64,000 nt of DNA from Ecdyonurus torrentis (Eukaryota > Arthropoda > Insecta > Ephemeroptera > Heptageniidae): the NCBI GenBank assembly GCA_949318235.1, contig OX439127.1, positions 31,258,586 through 31,322,585 of the forward strand, given 5' to 3'. The position numbers and the translations under genes were made by a program. The first letter of the stretch is position 1. Each line of letters opens with the position of its first letter. Shown here piece by piece: positions 63,622 through 64,000 of the stretch. The notes under the pieces are model-generated. The model searched no databases. It had not been told where the DNA came from and saw only the letters and a program-made list of their open reading frames with translations.

Positions 63622-64000
63622 CTTCACATTACATTAATTTCTAATAATTCGTATAACATTTAGCCTATATTGTATAAAAATTATATTTTGATGCTTAGAA
63701 TTTGAAAGTGATTAAAATATAATAACATTTAAAATGTTTAACGATTATTCAAAATTATAAGATTCTATTTAAGCACTGTTGACAAGAAATTTCGTAACTG
63801 GAAAGTGTTATGTAAGAAATTTTTATTTTTTTAAACACTTTAAAAAAAAGTAAACACACATTACACACATTATGTAGCACTTTTTAAGCAACATTATAAG
63901 TTTACTGCGAATTGGATATAATAAACAATTATGAATTATAGAGGAAATCAAATAAAGAAATTATATTTAAAATTTCTATCGTGATTTTTATTTGATTTCC

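Larger units (their letters stand above)
61228..64000. other. Upstream intron or 5' flank
   Basis: No convincing exon. Contains a 95-bp perfect palindrome (61605-61699) and an inverted copy of the 55.7-kb repeat (62030-62200). An AT-rich plus-strand frame of 136 codons (62852-63262) has no domain and biased Ile/Tyr/Asn composition. The rest is AT-rich. Confidence 0.6.

Overview
The window is metazoan nuclear DNA. It has multi-kilobase introns, consensus GT-AG splice sites, long microsatellites and many short inverted-repeat transposons, and by eye it is roughly three-quarters A+T. There is no bacterial or viral gene organisation. The only gene supported is on the minus strand: a run of 19 separate exons, each encoding one LDL-receptor class A (LDLa) cysteine-rich module. 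Every exon starts and ends in phase 1, so all splice to each other in frame. The lack of any EGF or YWTD-propeller exon among 19 LDLa exons, and the Thr/Pro-rich linkers, fit the LDLa region of an invertebrate perlecan (trol/HSPG2-like secreted heparan sulfate proteoglycan) better than an LRP-type receptor. The Ig, laminin IV, LG and EGF domains expected of perlecan would lie downstream, left of base 1, and are not visible. The species cannot be fixed; an arthropod or other marine/terrestrial invertebrate is plausible.

Layout, in transcription order (right to left): 64000-61228, upstream intron or intergenic DNA; exons E1 (61.1 kb, with a Thr/Pro-rich leader) and E2 (58.4 kb); a 30.6-kb interval; then 17 more LDLa exons between 27.8 and 1.1 kb, continuing out of the window. 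Inside the 30.6-kb interval, at 43.70-43.78 kb, is an exon with an ATG, a signal peptide and a phase-1 donor. It is preceded by a CpG-rich stretch (43.93-44.17 kb) that looks like a promoter/5' UTR. The gene therefore probably makes a long form containing E1 and E2, and a short form starting at an internal promoter and joining E4 onward.

Two further candidate exons with phase-1 splice signals were found. One, at 20919-21035, has the LDLa exon length and a partly matching cysteine spacing but an altered cysteine framework. The other is a 51-nt microexon at 51783-51833.

The introns hold a varied set of fold-back/MITE-like elements (perfect or near-perfect inverted repeats of 45 bp to 1.1 kb), several in two or three copies. 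They also hold a tRNA-derived SINE, possible hAT-end remnants, and long (AT)n, (CA)n, (GA)n, poly-T and poly-C tracts. Most other open frames are shadows of these repeats or of the LDLa exons in other frames.
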